DNA of 64,000 nucleotides, taken from assembly GCA_022750195.1 (NCBI GenBank), contig JAKIWE010000001.1:308672-372671 (forward strand), written 5' to 3'. This DNA comes from Thermoplasmata archaeon (lineage in GTDB: Archaea; Thermoplasmatota; Thermoplasmata; Lutacidiplasmatales; UBA184). The position numbers were made by a program, and so were the translations under genes. Positions 31,774 to 39,900 of this stretch are shown one piece after another. Each line of letters begins with the position of its first letter. The stretch's first letter is position 1. The notes beneath the pieces were generated by a model that worked only from the letters and a program-made list of their open reading frames with translations, was not told the origin of the DNA and did no database searches.

Positions 31774-33006
31774 TTACGGGTATGCCGAGCGACCGGGTTC
31801 GTACCGGACGGAACGGAACCCCGGCAGGGCCAACACGCCGAGACCGTTGGCCAGCAGGCCGATTGCGGCGATAGCGTACACCGTCAGTATTCCGTAGCTC
31901 GCGGCGAGGAATCCGCCGACCACGAGCCCGCCGGGGATGGCAACGAACGAACCTACCGTGTCGATGCTAAGGACTCGCGCCAGTACCGTGTTCGGAACGA
32001 TTGATTGCATTGTCGAGTAGTAGACCGTTGTGATGAACCCGATGCTGAGGCCGATCACCGCCGCTCCGCCAACAGAGAGCGGTACGCTTCGTCCGATGAC
32101 CATCAGCCCGACGCCTCCCGCTTGGGCGACGACGGAGAGGCCCATCGCCACCCCGGCGAATCGCCGCGCACGCAGGGGGGCCACCACGAGCGCCCCCACG
32201 ACCGCTCCGGCGGCCATCGCAGCTACAATGGAGCCGTACACCGCTGCATCGCTTCCGTACACGGCCGAGGAGTACACGACGAAGAAGCTGGCGACCATCG
32301 TCAGGAGGAAGTTGGCCGGCATGAAGCCCAGCGTAACCTCGAGGACGGGTCGGTGACTTCGCATGTACGCGACGCCTTCGGCGAGATCGCTCCTGAAGGA
32401 GCGTTGGCTCCCCGACGGTCGTGGATCCGGGCGCCCGACGGAGGCCGCAACCTGCAACAGCAACACGGCGGAGAGGCCGTAGGTGGCCGCGTTGAGTCCG
32501 ACGCCGATCACCGCCCCAGCGAGTACCACGAGAAGCCCGCCAGCCCCGGCGCCGACGGTAAAGCCGAGCTGGGTCAGGGCAGCGAGGAGCCCGTTGGCCG
32601 ACTCCAGCTGACCGGCCGGGACGATGCGGGGCAGGATCGCCTGGCTGGCGGGCGCGAACAACGCCGAGAAACTGTACACCAGCGTCATGGCGGCGATGAC
32701 GACGAGGAGTGAGAACCCCGTGAACAGCAAGGCCGCGGCGAGGAGTCCCATAACGAGCAGCCGGACGGCGTCCGACACGATCATGATCCGGCGTCGGTCG
32801 TACCGGTCCGCGAACACGCCGGCGAACAGTCCCAACGCGATGCCGGGGAGGATCCCGGTCAATCCCACGTAGGCGACGTCGAGCGTGCTGCCCGTGTACC
32901 GGTAGACGAGCCAGTTTACTGCGACGCTGGAGGCGGCTCCCCCCACCGCCGAAGCGATCGAGGAACCGAGCAGGAATCTGAATCCTGCGGACCGGAGGAC
33001 CGGCAT
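31774..33006 (-). CDS. Major facilitator superfamily transporter
   Basis: 410 residues from ATG 33006 (GTG 33051 in frame). Seen: about twelve hydrophobic helices, the MFS loop 2-3 motif GVFADRYDRRRIMIVSDAVR near residue 60, and a central cytoplasmic loop (~185-215, VGRPDPRPSGSQRSFRSDL). Family resemblance is to MFS exporters of the DHA3/enterobactin-exporter type, commonly drug or siderophore efflux; the substrate cannot be read. The gene stands alone, transcribed towards the uL1 operon and divergent from eL42. Confidence 0.87.
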   Translation of the reverse strand: MPVLRSAGFRFLLGSSIASAVGGAASSVAVNWLVYRYTGSTLDVAYVGLTGILPGIALGLFAGVFADRYDRRRIMIVSDAVRLLVMGLLAAALLFTGFSLLVVIAAMTLVYSFSALFAPASQAILPRIVPAGQLESANGLLAALTQLGFTVGAGAGGLLVVLAGAVIGVGLNAATYGLSAVLLLQVAASVGRPDPRPSGSQRSFRSDLAEGVAYMRSHRPVLEVTLGFMPANFLLTMVASFFVVYSSAVYGSDAAVYGSIVAAMAAGAVVGALVVAPLRARRFAGVAMGLSVVAQAGGVGLMVIGRSVPLSVGGAAVIGLSIGFITTVYYSTMQSIVPNTVLARVLSIDTVGSFVAIPGGLVVGGFLAASYGILTVYAIAAIGLLANGLGVLALPGFRSVRYEPGRSAYP

Positions 33007-33126
33007 GGGCCCCGAGTCATCGGTAGCCGCCGGCTTGCCCCTATCCCCCACCCGCTTACCCCGCGGCCATGCTCTCCGTCACGACCGCTCCCACTGCCGG
33101 GCGCTCATCGGTGGGAGTTGCATCAA

Positions 33127-33154
33127 CCCTCCCCTGACGCCACCGATGGGAGGG
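33127..33154. other. Hairpin in the MFS-eL42 divergent gap
   Basis: CCCTCCC (33127-33133) and GGGAGGG (33148-33154) form a perfect 7-base stem with a 14-base loop between two divergent genes. Not a terminator by position; might be an operator or simply GC-rich symmetry. Confidence 0.3.
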
Positions 33155-33261
33155 GGGAACGGGCGTCGAGCCGGTGCAGGGTCGCCGCCGAGGACGAAAG
33201 GCCGCCCGGTCCACTCCCCGACCCCGACTGGGTCGCAGCGTCCTGCCGGCGTGGGGTAGGG

Positions 33262-33269
33262 GTAAATAC
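33262..33269 (+). promoter_or_regulatory. TATA box of the eL42-eS27-aIF2-alpha-nop10 operon
   Basis: GTAAATAC centred 27 bases before the eL42 ATG at 33293; leaderless start predicted. Confidence 0.55.
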
Positions 33270-33292
33270 GTGACCTGTCTCGGCCGCGCCCG

Positions 33293-33577
33293 ATGCACTA
33301 TCCCAAGGCCGTCTCCTCGTACTGCCCGAAGTGCAAGGTGCACACGGAGCATGAAGTGGAGAAGGTGAAGAAGCGGCCCGCCTCCGAGCTCAAGTGGGGG
33401 CAACGGCGGTTCCGTCGCGCCACGCGCGGCTACGGAGGCTTTCCCCGTCCGAAGCCGGAGGGGCGCGCGAAGGCCGTGCGCCGGGTCAACCTACGGTACC
33501 GTTGTAAGAAGTGCAAGTACATCGTCCAGCCTGCGAGCTGGCGCGCCGGCCAGCTCGAGCTCGTGGAGCACAAGTAG
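33293..33577 (+). CDS. rpl44e: Ribosomal protein eL42 (L44e)
   Basis: 94 residues, normal length. Sits at the E site of the large subunit. Seen: zinc-finger pairs CPKC near residues 11-14 and CKKC near 71-74, the conserved basic stretch [20 protein letters not shown] in the middle, and [12 protein letters not shown]. First gene of an operon with eS27, aIF2-alpha and Nop10, an arrangement common in euryarchaea. Confidence 0.97.
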   Translation: MHYPKAVSSYCPKCKVHTEHEVEKVKKRPASELKWGQRRFRRATRGYGGFPRPKPEGRAKAVRRVNLRYRCKKCKYIVQPASWRAGQLELVEHK

Positions 33578-33587
33578 GGAGTCGTCG

Positions 33588-33761
33588 ATGGCACCAGCTC
33601 CGTTCGTCGTCGTGAAATGCCCGGACTGCTCCGGCGAGCAGACCGTGTTCAGCCGACCGGCGACCACCGTGAACTGTTCAGTGTGCGGCGCGACGCTCGT
33701 GCTCCCGACCGGCGGTCACGGGAACTTCCGCGGCGAAGTCGTCCGAACGGTCGCCCCGTAG
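33588..33761 (+). CDS. rps27e: Ribosomal protein eS27
   Basis: 57 residues, start ATG 33588, ten bases after eL42. Small-subunit zinc protein. Seen: [19 protein letters not shown] with CxxC at residues 11-14, then [15 protein letters not shown] with the second CxxC at 30-33, spaced as in archaeal S27e. Stop TAG at 33759-33761. Its small size makes it easy to miss. Confidence 0.94.
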   Translation: MAPAPFVVVKCPDCSGEQTVFSRPATTVNCSVCGATLVLPTGGHGNFRGEVVRTVAP

Positions 33762-33778
33762 GGGAGGTCGCGCGAGCC

Positions 33779-34555
33779 ATGCCACTGCGGGCCGAGTACC
33801 CGGCCGAAGGCGAACTGATCGTCGGCACCGTCACCTCCATCCGGAACTTCGGCGCCTTCGTCACGCTCGACGAGTACAACGCGCGCGAGGCGTTCATCCA
33901 CCTCTCCGAGGTCGCGACGGGGTGGGTCAAGTACATCCGGGACCACGTTCGCGAGGGGCAGAAGATCGTCGCGCGCGTGCTGCGCGTCGACACCTCGAAG
34001 AGCCAGGTCGACCTTTCGCTCAAGCGGATCAACGACCACCAGCGGCGGGAGAAGATCCAATCGTGGAAGAACGAGCAGCGGGCGATGCGCCTGCTCGCGC
34101 TCGTCGCCCAGCACCTGAAGGTCGAGGTCGAGGCGACCCACGGCGAGTTCGCCGAGGAGCTCGTCGAGAAGTACGGCAGCCTGTTCGAGGCGTTCGAGGC
34201 GGCAGCGGCCGACACCAAGCGGTTCCAGAAGGAGTGGGGGAAGTTGCCCTGGGTGACCGCGATCGTGAAGATCGCCGAGGAGAACATCGTCCCGCCCCAC
34301 GTCACGATCAGCGGCATCCTCGAGGTCACGGACGGTGGACCGGCCGGCGTCGACTCGGTCCGCGCCTCCCTCCTGGAGGCCGAGCAGACCGACCCGACCT
34401 CGGTCACCGTTCAGTACGTCGGCGCCCCCAAGTACCGCGTCAAGGTCGAGGGGACGCAGTACAAGCAGGCCGAGGAGGTCCTCAAGAAGGCGACCGAGGC
34501 GGCGCTCACGAAGATCAAGGCCGCCGGCGGCCAGGGGACGTTCACCCGCTCGTGA
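33779..34555 (+). CDS. eif2a: Translation initiation factor aIF2 alpha subunit
   Basis: 258 residues from ATG at 33779. Alpha subunit of the heterotrimer that delivers initiator tRNA. Seen: S1/OB domain (residues ~10-85: GTVTSIRNFGAFVTLDEY, EAFIHLSEVATGWVKYIRDH, VDLSLKRIN), a helical domain (~90-165), and a C-terminal alpha/beta domain (GILEVTDGGPAGVDSVRASL onward). The residue matching eukaryotic Ser51 lies in the basic loop after the fourth strand and is not obviously conserved. The stop overlaps the nop10 start (GTGA). Confidence 0.95.
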   Translation: MPLRAEYPAEGELIVGTVTSIRNFGAFVTLDEYNAREAFIHLSEVATGWVKYIRDHVREGQKIVARVLRVDTSKSQVDLSLKRINDHQRREKIQSWKNEQRAMRLLALVAQHLKVEVEATHGEFAEELVEKYGSLFEAFEAAAADTKRFQKEWGKLPWVTAIVKIAEENIVPPHVTISGILEVTDGGPAGVDSVRASLLEAEQTDPTSVTVQYVGAPKYRVKVEGTQYKQAEEVLKKATEAALTKIKAAGGQGTFTRS

Positions 34556-34737
34556 CGGAGGCGCTGCTCCACCGGTGTTCGGCCTGCCGCCGGTACACCC
34601 TCGGTCCGGTGTGCCCGGAGTGCGGCGGGCCGACCCGTACGCCCCACCCCGCCCGCTTTTCTCCTCAGGACCGTTGGGGCAAGTATCGCCGCGCGCTCCT
34701 TTCGGCCGAATCGGCCACGTACCCTGACGCCCGGTAA
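34552..34737 (+). CDS. nop10: H/ACA RNP protein Nop10
   Basis: 61 residues, GTG start inside the aIF2-alpha stop. Nop10 binds Cbf5 and guide RNA for pseudouridylation. Seen: zinc ribbon CSACRRYTLGPVCPECGG (residues 9-26), then the extended motif TRTPHPARFSPQDRWGKYRR with the conserved PxPxRFSPxDxxxxYR pattern. Position after aIF2-alpha is the classic archaeal order. Slightly longer C-tail than usual. Confidence 0.94.
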   Translation: MTEALLHRCSACRRYTLGPVCPECGGPTRTPHPARFSPQDRWGKYRRALLSAESATYPDAR

Positions 34738-34746
34738 CCTTCCGTG

Positions 34747-35274
34747 ATGTCCGCAGTCATGCACCGAATCAAGGTCGTCAACGACATGAGCGAGCTCGTC
34801 CCGGTCCTGCGTGCCGTCGACACGCCGGTGAAGCTCGCACTGGTCCAACGGCTCGCCGAAAGCTGGCTCACCGCCCAGGATATCGAGAAGGAGTATGGCA
34901 AGGAGGGGATCAAGGCCCTCCAGTTCTTCGAGAAGCTCAAGCTGATCGACACGCGCTGGGTCGCCCGCGAGGGCCGGCGGACGCCGGACAAGAGCTTCCA
35001 CTTCTACTACTCGACGGTGAACATCAACACGACCGCGCCGCTCGCCGAGGTCTCCGAGATCCTGTCGATCGCGAGCATGCCGGACAAGGACTACCAGAAG
35101 CTCGAGCACAAGATCTACGAGGCGGTCGGCGACACCGGCCGGTTCTTCAGCGACGTCGCCGAGGAGCTCGGCATGAGCCCGACGCGCCTGAAGGGCCTCG
35201 TCAAGCGCTCCGACAAGCTCGAGTACCGTGGGCACCGGATCGAAAGGTTCCATGCCGAGCCGAGCCCGACCTAA
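34747..35274 (+). CDS. ArsR-like winged-helix transcriptional regulator
   Basis: 175 residues from ATG 34747 (further Met at 34759). Seen: a helix-turn-helix core at ~25-80 (VKLALVQRLAESWLTAQDIE followed by KALQFFEKLKLIDTRW), a strand pair with SFHFYYSTVNINTTA, and a C-terminal second helical domain (~125-165) with VAEELGMSPTRLKGLVKRS that itself resembles a second HTH. No metal-binding Cys pair of classical ArsR is present. Located within a translation/RNA-modification operon, so it may be a global rather than metal regulator; inference only. Confidence 0.75.
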   Translation: MSAVMHRIKVVNDMSELVPVLRAVDTPVKLALVQRLAESWLTAQDIEKEYGKEGIKALQFFEKLKLIDTRWVAREGRRTPDKSFHFYYSTVNINTTAPLAEVSEILSIASMPDKDYQKLEHKIYEAVGDTGRFFSDVAEELGMSPTRLKGLVKRSDKLEYRGHRIERFHAEPSPT

Positions 35275-35815
35275 GGGTCGGGGCGTACCGAGCGTCGAAC
35301 TGCTCCGCCTCGGTCACCGGGCCGGCCGCGACCCCCGGCTCACGACGCACCTCGCGCTCGTGGCCCGCGCCTTCGGTGCGCGGCGGATGTACTTGCATCC
35401 CCCCGACCCGGCGATCGCCGAACGGCTCGCCGCCGTGGCCCGTCGCTGGGGCGGCGCCTTCGAGGTCGTCGGGGTGGACGATTGGCGGCGGACCGTGCGG
35501 GAGTTTGACGGCCTCGTCGTCCACCTCACGATGTACGGTCTCTCCCTCGAGCGGGTAGCCCCTCGGCTCGCCCGCGCCTCCCATCTCCTCGTCGTCGTTG
35601 GAGGTGCGAAAGTCCCCCCCGCGCTCTACGGGCTCGCCGGGGTGAACGTCGCGGTCGGCCACCAACCGCACAGCGAGGTCGGTGCTGCGGCCGTGTTCCT
35701 CGACCGAGTGCGGGGTGGGGTCCCAGCCTCGGAGTTCGTCGGGGCGGAATGCACCATCGTTCCTCGAGCCCGAGGTAAATCGGTACGCACGGCGCGGAGC
35801 CGGAGCCGGCGATGA
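35252..35815 (+). CDS. trm56: tRNA (cytidine(56)-2'-O)-methyltransferase aTrm56
   Basis: 187 residues from ATG 35252, overlapping the regulator by 23 bases. Archaea-specific SPOUT enzyme methylating C56 in the T loop. Seen: VELLRLGHRAGRDPRLTTHL near residue 15 and ALVARAFGARRMYLH, the diagnostic N-terminal motif, then VVHLTMYGLSLERV near 90, VVVGGAKVPPALYGLAGVNV near 115 and VAVGHQPHSEVGAAAVFLDR, which form the SAM knot. Stop overlaps the mevalonate kinase start (ATGA). Confidence 0.92.
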   Translation: MPSRARPKGRGVPSVELLRLGHRAGRDPRLTTHLALVARAFGARRMYLHPPDPAIAERLAAVARRWGGAFEVVGVDDWRRTVREFDGLVVHLTMYGLSLERVAPRLARASHLLVVVGGAKVPPALYGLAGVNVAVGHQPHSEVGAAAVFLDRVRGGVPASEFVGAECTIVPRARGKSVRTARSRSRR

Positions 35816-36780
35816 GCGATACCGCGATCGTAGGCGGCTCGTGGCCGATGTCGGTCCGAAGCCCCGGGAAGTTCATCGTCTTCGGGGAGCACGCGGTCGT
35901 CCACGGTGCGCCCGAGCTCCTCGTCGCCATCGACCTCCACCTGCAGGTCGGGGTAGCGACCGCGCCGGAGTTCCAACTGAATCGAGAACCGATGGCGCGG
36001 TCGGCAAACCCCTACCTGGCCCGCGGTCTCGAACGATTCTGGCCGAGCGGGGCGCCCGTGGCGATCACGACGAGCTCTCGGATCCCGAGAGCGGCGGGAC
36101 TCGGCTCGTCCGCTGCGTTCGTCGCGGCCCTCGGGGCCGCCTTCGGGAGCGCGTCGGGAGGGGTCGCTCGAGACGCGCTCGCGCAGTCCAGCTTCGAGGT
36201 AGAACGCGGCGCGCAAGGCGCGGGCAGCCCAGGGGACACCTCCGCCGTGGTCGCCGGCGGCTGCGTCGCGCTCAACAGTCCCTCCGGGACGTTGCTGTGG
36301 GAGACGACCGTGGGGGACGCTCGGTGGACTGTCCGACGCGTCTCCGACCCACGGTGGGTATGGGTGGTCGCTTACTCTGGGCTCCCCCGAAGCACAGCGA
36401 CCGCCGTGCAGCGGGTCGGTCATCGGCTAGCGGAGCCCGATGGGCCGGAGCTCCTCCAGCGGTTCCGAGAGGTGGCGACCGCCGGGATCGGCGCGTGGAT
36501 CCGGGAAGAGCGGACCGAGGTGGGGCGGCTCATGCAAGAGAACCAGCGGCTCCTCGCCGAGGTCGGCGTATCGAACCCCCGACTCGAGGCGCTGATCTCG
36601 GCCGTCGCTCCGGTCGCCGAGGGAGCGAAGATCACCGGTGCCGGCTGCGGAGGCTCGATCGCAGTGCTTCCGCAGCCGGGGCGGGAGGCGGAGGCCGTTC
36701 GGCGCCTGGCGCGCGCGGGGGCGGTGGCCTTGGCGGTCCGGCCCTCGACGCGGGGCGTGGACGTAGTGGGATCGGGCTGA
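35812..36780 (+). CDS. mvk: Mevalonate kinase (GHMP family)
   Basis: 322 residues. Phosphorylates mevalonate for isoprenoid synthesis. Seen: motif 1 PGKFIVFGEHAVVHGAP near residue 18, motif 2 IPRAAGLGSSAAFVAALGAA near 88 with the ATP loop, GSPGDTSAVVAGG near 140 (Asp matching the catalytic residue), and motif 3 KITGAGCGGSIAVLPQPG near 278. GEHAVVHG favours mevalonate kinase over mevalonate-3-kinase or diphosphomevalonate decarboxylase, which matters because some Thermoplasmata lack this enzyme. Coupled to aTrm56 by ATGA. Confidence 0.88.
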   Translation: MSDTAIVGGSWPMSVRSPGKFIVFGEHAVVHGAPELLVAIDLHLQVGVATAPEFQLNREPMARSANPYLARGLERFWPSGAPVAITTSSRIPRAAGLGSSAAFVAALGAAFGSASGGVARDALAQSSFEVERGAQGAGSPGDTSAVVAGGCVALNSPSGTLLWETTVGDARWTVRRVSDPRWVWVVAYSGLPRSTATAVQRVGHRLAEPDGPELLQRFREVATAGIGAWIREERTEVGRLMQENQRLLAEVGVSNPRLEALISAVAPVAEGAKITGAGCGGSIAVLPQPGREAEAVRRLARAGAVALAVRPSTRGVDVVGSG

Positions 36781-36848
36781 TCCGGCGGGCCTAGCGTCCG
36801 GCTCGACGCCAGGCTACGCGTGGCCTCGATCGCTCTCGATTCGGCGCT

Positions 36849-36864
36849 CCCGCCTCAAGGCGGG
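36849..36864 (+). terminator. Hairpin after mevalonate kinase
   Basis: CCCGCCTCAAGGCGGG, a perfect 6-base stem with a TCAA loop, 69 bases past the mvk stop. No U tract follows, so a terminator role is a guess. Confidence 0.35.
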
Positions 36865-36956
36865 GGCGCGGAACCCCGCGACGCCCGGATCCGCCTCCGT
36901 CGCCCTTATTGAGCCGGACCTGTATTCGGTGGCGGGCGGTCGTCGGAGGAAAGACG

Positions 36957-39900
36957 GTGAGCCGAAACGGTCCGACCCCGGGCGACGGTGCCACCGTGAC
37001 GGAAACCCCCGGCCTCTCCGACGCACCTTACGCAGCTCCGCGAGCCTCCGCTCGACACGCTACACCGCCACGGCCGTGGGCCGTCCGGAGCCCTCGCCTC
37101 TGGAAGCCGGCGGCCGCGTTGCTTCTCGCGACGATCATGGTCGGCGGATCGTCTGCGCTGCCTGCGGCGCATTCGCTGCCGGTCTCGAACTCGGGCCGTG
37201 CCCTGGCCGATGCTGTGGCTCCGTGCGCTTCGGCGCTCTCGCGCGGCTGCCCCGCCGCCGGCGCCCCTCCTCTTCCTGGGCCGGGCCACGACCTCTACGT
37301 GACCGCGACGAACCTGACCGTTCTGCTGGGCGACCCCGTGACCTTGCAGGGGTATCTTCCGAACGGAAGCACGGCCGAGCCGGGGAGTTATTCTTGGAAT
37401 TTCGGAGACCACGAGTGGGCGAACTTGACGAACTATTCGGTGACGCATACTTACCGGGACCCCGGCATGTACCCGGTGTACTGTCAGGCGACCAACCTGA
37501 GCGGGGCGTCGACCGACGACCAAGGGTCCCTCGTCACGATCCACGTCGTTGACTCGTACTGGAACGACTCCTCCCTCCGGCACGCCCGGGTGGCCGGGGG
37601 CGTGGTGGAAAGCAGCGGTCTGATCGACGACCGGGCCCCCCTTCTCGCGGCCGGGCAGACGGTGGAGTTCGAGGGATTCACGATCGCGTCCCCGGTCGAC
37701 CCGACCTACGCGGTCAGCTCCACGACCTTCGCCATGATCGACCTCTCCAGTTCGTACCTGAGCGCCCACCCGTCCGGCCCCCGGTGGTTCGCCAATCTGA
37801 CCCTCCCCTCCCCCGCTCCCGCGTCCGGGTTCTATCGGCTGCAATTCCAGAGCGTGGCCGACCCGACGATCGGCCATTCGGGGCCGCCCGCCTACCGCAA
37901 CTTCACGTTCGTCATCGTGGTCGGCACCGGGTACGGGGTGCTCCCCGAGCGTCTCCCGGTCGACCCGAACGGGGGCAGGCTCCGGGTCGTCGGTCCACCC
38001 GGAGGCGGGAGCACCCTAGACCCTGCGCTGGCGTACGACACCGTGGATGCCGAGACGATCGCGAACGTCTACGAGCAGCTGATCACCTACAACGGATCGT
38101 CCGGCGGGGACGCGAACAACGACTTCGTCCCGGCCCTCGCTACCTGCGTGCCGGGCACGCCCCTCTGCCAGTCGCTCTACAGCTCTTCGCTCGTCAGCGG
38201 CTGGAACTACACCTTCGTCCTCAGCCCCGCAGCCAGGTTCTACGACCCGGCGACCGGGGCCAACTGGTCGGTCTACCCCTCGGACGTGGTCTTCTCGTTC
38301 GCGCGCACGCTCGCCTTCTCCACCCTGCCCTGCGCCGGGTGCAACAACGGTTGGATCCTCGCCCAGACGCTCCTGCCGGGCCCTTCCTCGAGCTCGAACG
38401 CCTCGAATTTCGGGTGGGACGCGGGCATTCACAATCCCTACAACAACACTCCGTCGAACATCTTCGCCTCGATGGTGGTCAACGGAAGCAGCTGCCCGAC
38501 CAGCGGTGGCCACTTCGTCGGGAACGGGTGCGTCACGTTCCTCGCCCACGGCGACGACCGCACCTGGCCCTTCTTCCTCGCCACGCTGGCGGACCCGCTC
38601 GGCGCCTCCGTCGTCCCGGCCGCCTGGTTCAGCGCCGCCGCCCAAGCGGCCGGGCTGCCGGGGTGGACCTACGGCAACGTCTCGGGCAACGGTGACCACC
38701 CGATCCCTCCGATCACCGGGGCGTCGCTCCTGCGGCTCAACGCCACCTCGTGGGACGCCTTCGAATTTTCCGGCGCTGTCCCCCCCTATTGGGGGAACGT
38801 CCAGTACGCGATGGCGGGTTCGGGACCGTACTTCCTCGCCCACTACGCGGCGGCCGTGGGCTACTCGCTCCAGGCCAACCCGGAGTACGGAGCGAACCCG
38901 AACTGCACGACGCTCGGTTGCCCCCCCGCGTCGGGCAGCTACATCCGCCTCGTCAACGAGACGTTCCCGTCGACCGGGGACGCCGCCGCGGCCGCGGCCA
39001 TCGCGAACGGGTCGGCCGACGTGGCGTTCACCGACCCGGGCAACGTGAGCTCGTTCCTGTCGCTGATCGAGGGCGGGGGCGCCGGGGTCGTCGAGCAGCC
39101 TTCGACCACGACCAACTTCGCACCGTTCCAAATGTCGTTCAGCGTGGCGGCGACCAGCACGCTCGTGGGGGGGAACCCGGTGACGATCCCCTCGGACTTT
39201 TTCGCGCACCTCGGGATGCGCCATCTTTTCACGGCGGATTTCTCCTACGCCACCGCCCAAGCGACCGTTCGCGATCTGCACGGCGGCGGGTTCGCCTCCA
39301 ACTACGGCGGGGCGATCCCCCCGTACATGTCGGACTACCCGGCGAACGTCTCCTGGCCCGCCGGCGACCCGGTCCAGAGCAGCCTGGTGGTGGGCAGCGC
39401 CGGATGGTGGTGGGCCCAGATCACCAACGCGAGCGGCCCGTACTACGATAACGAGACCGCCCTCTGCAGCGCGGCGACCCCCTGCGCCTTCCCCATGTTC
39501 CCGACGGAGACGTTCGACTACGCGGAGATGTCCCTCTGGAGCCAAGCGGTGAACGTCACGACGGGCGGTGCCATCGTCCCGTACGTCTACAACACGAGCT
39601 TCCTGAACGTCGTGCTCTCCGCCTTGTACTCGTCCCCGGGAACCGGCTCGACGCCGATCTACGGACTCGGATGGGCCGCCGACTACGCCGACCCGTCCGA
39701 CTTCGTGACGCCCCTCTACCTGCCGGACAGCACGTACACCTACTCGAGCGGGGTCGCCGAGTCGTTCTCCACACTCGCCGGGACCGGCTGCTCCGCGACC
39801 CTGTACGCCTACGCGTTCGGCGGCGCCCCGCTCAACGACAGCTGCCAGGGCGCGGCGTACGCCGCGCTGGGGACCGCCGCCAGCCAGGCGGCGAACTTGC

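Noticed and set aside
33641-33761. Plus-strand frame from 33617 as an N-terminal extension of aIF2-alpha
   Set aside because: The extra residues are an out-of-frame reading of eS27; homology to aIF2-alpha begins at 33779.
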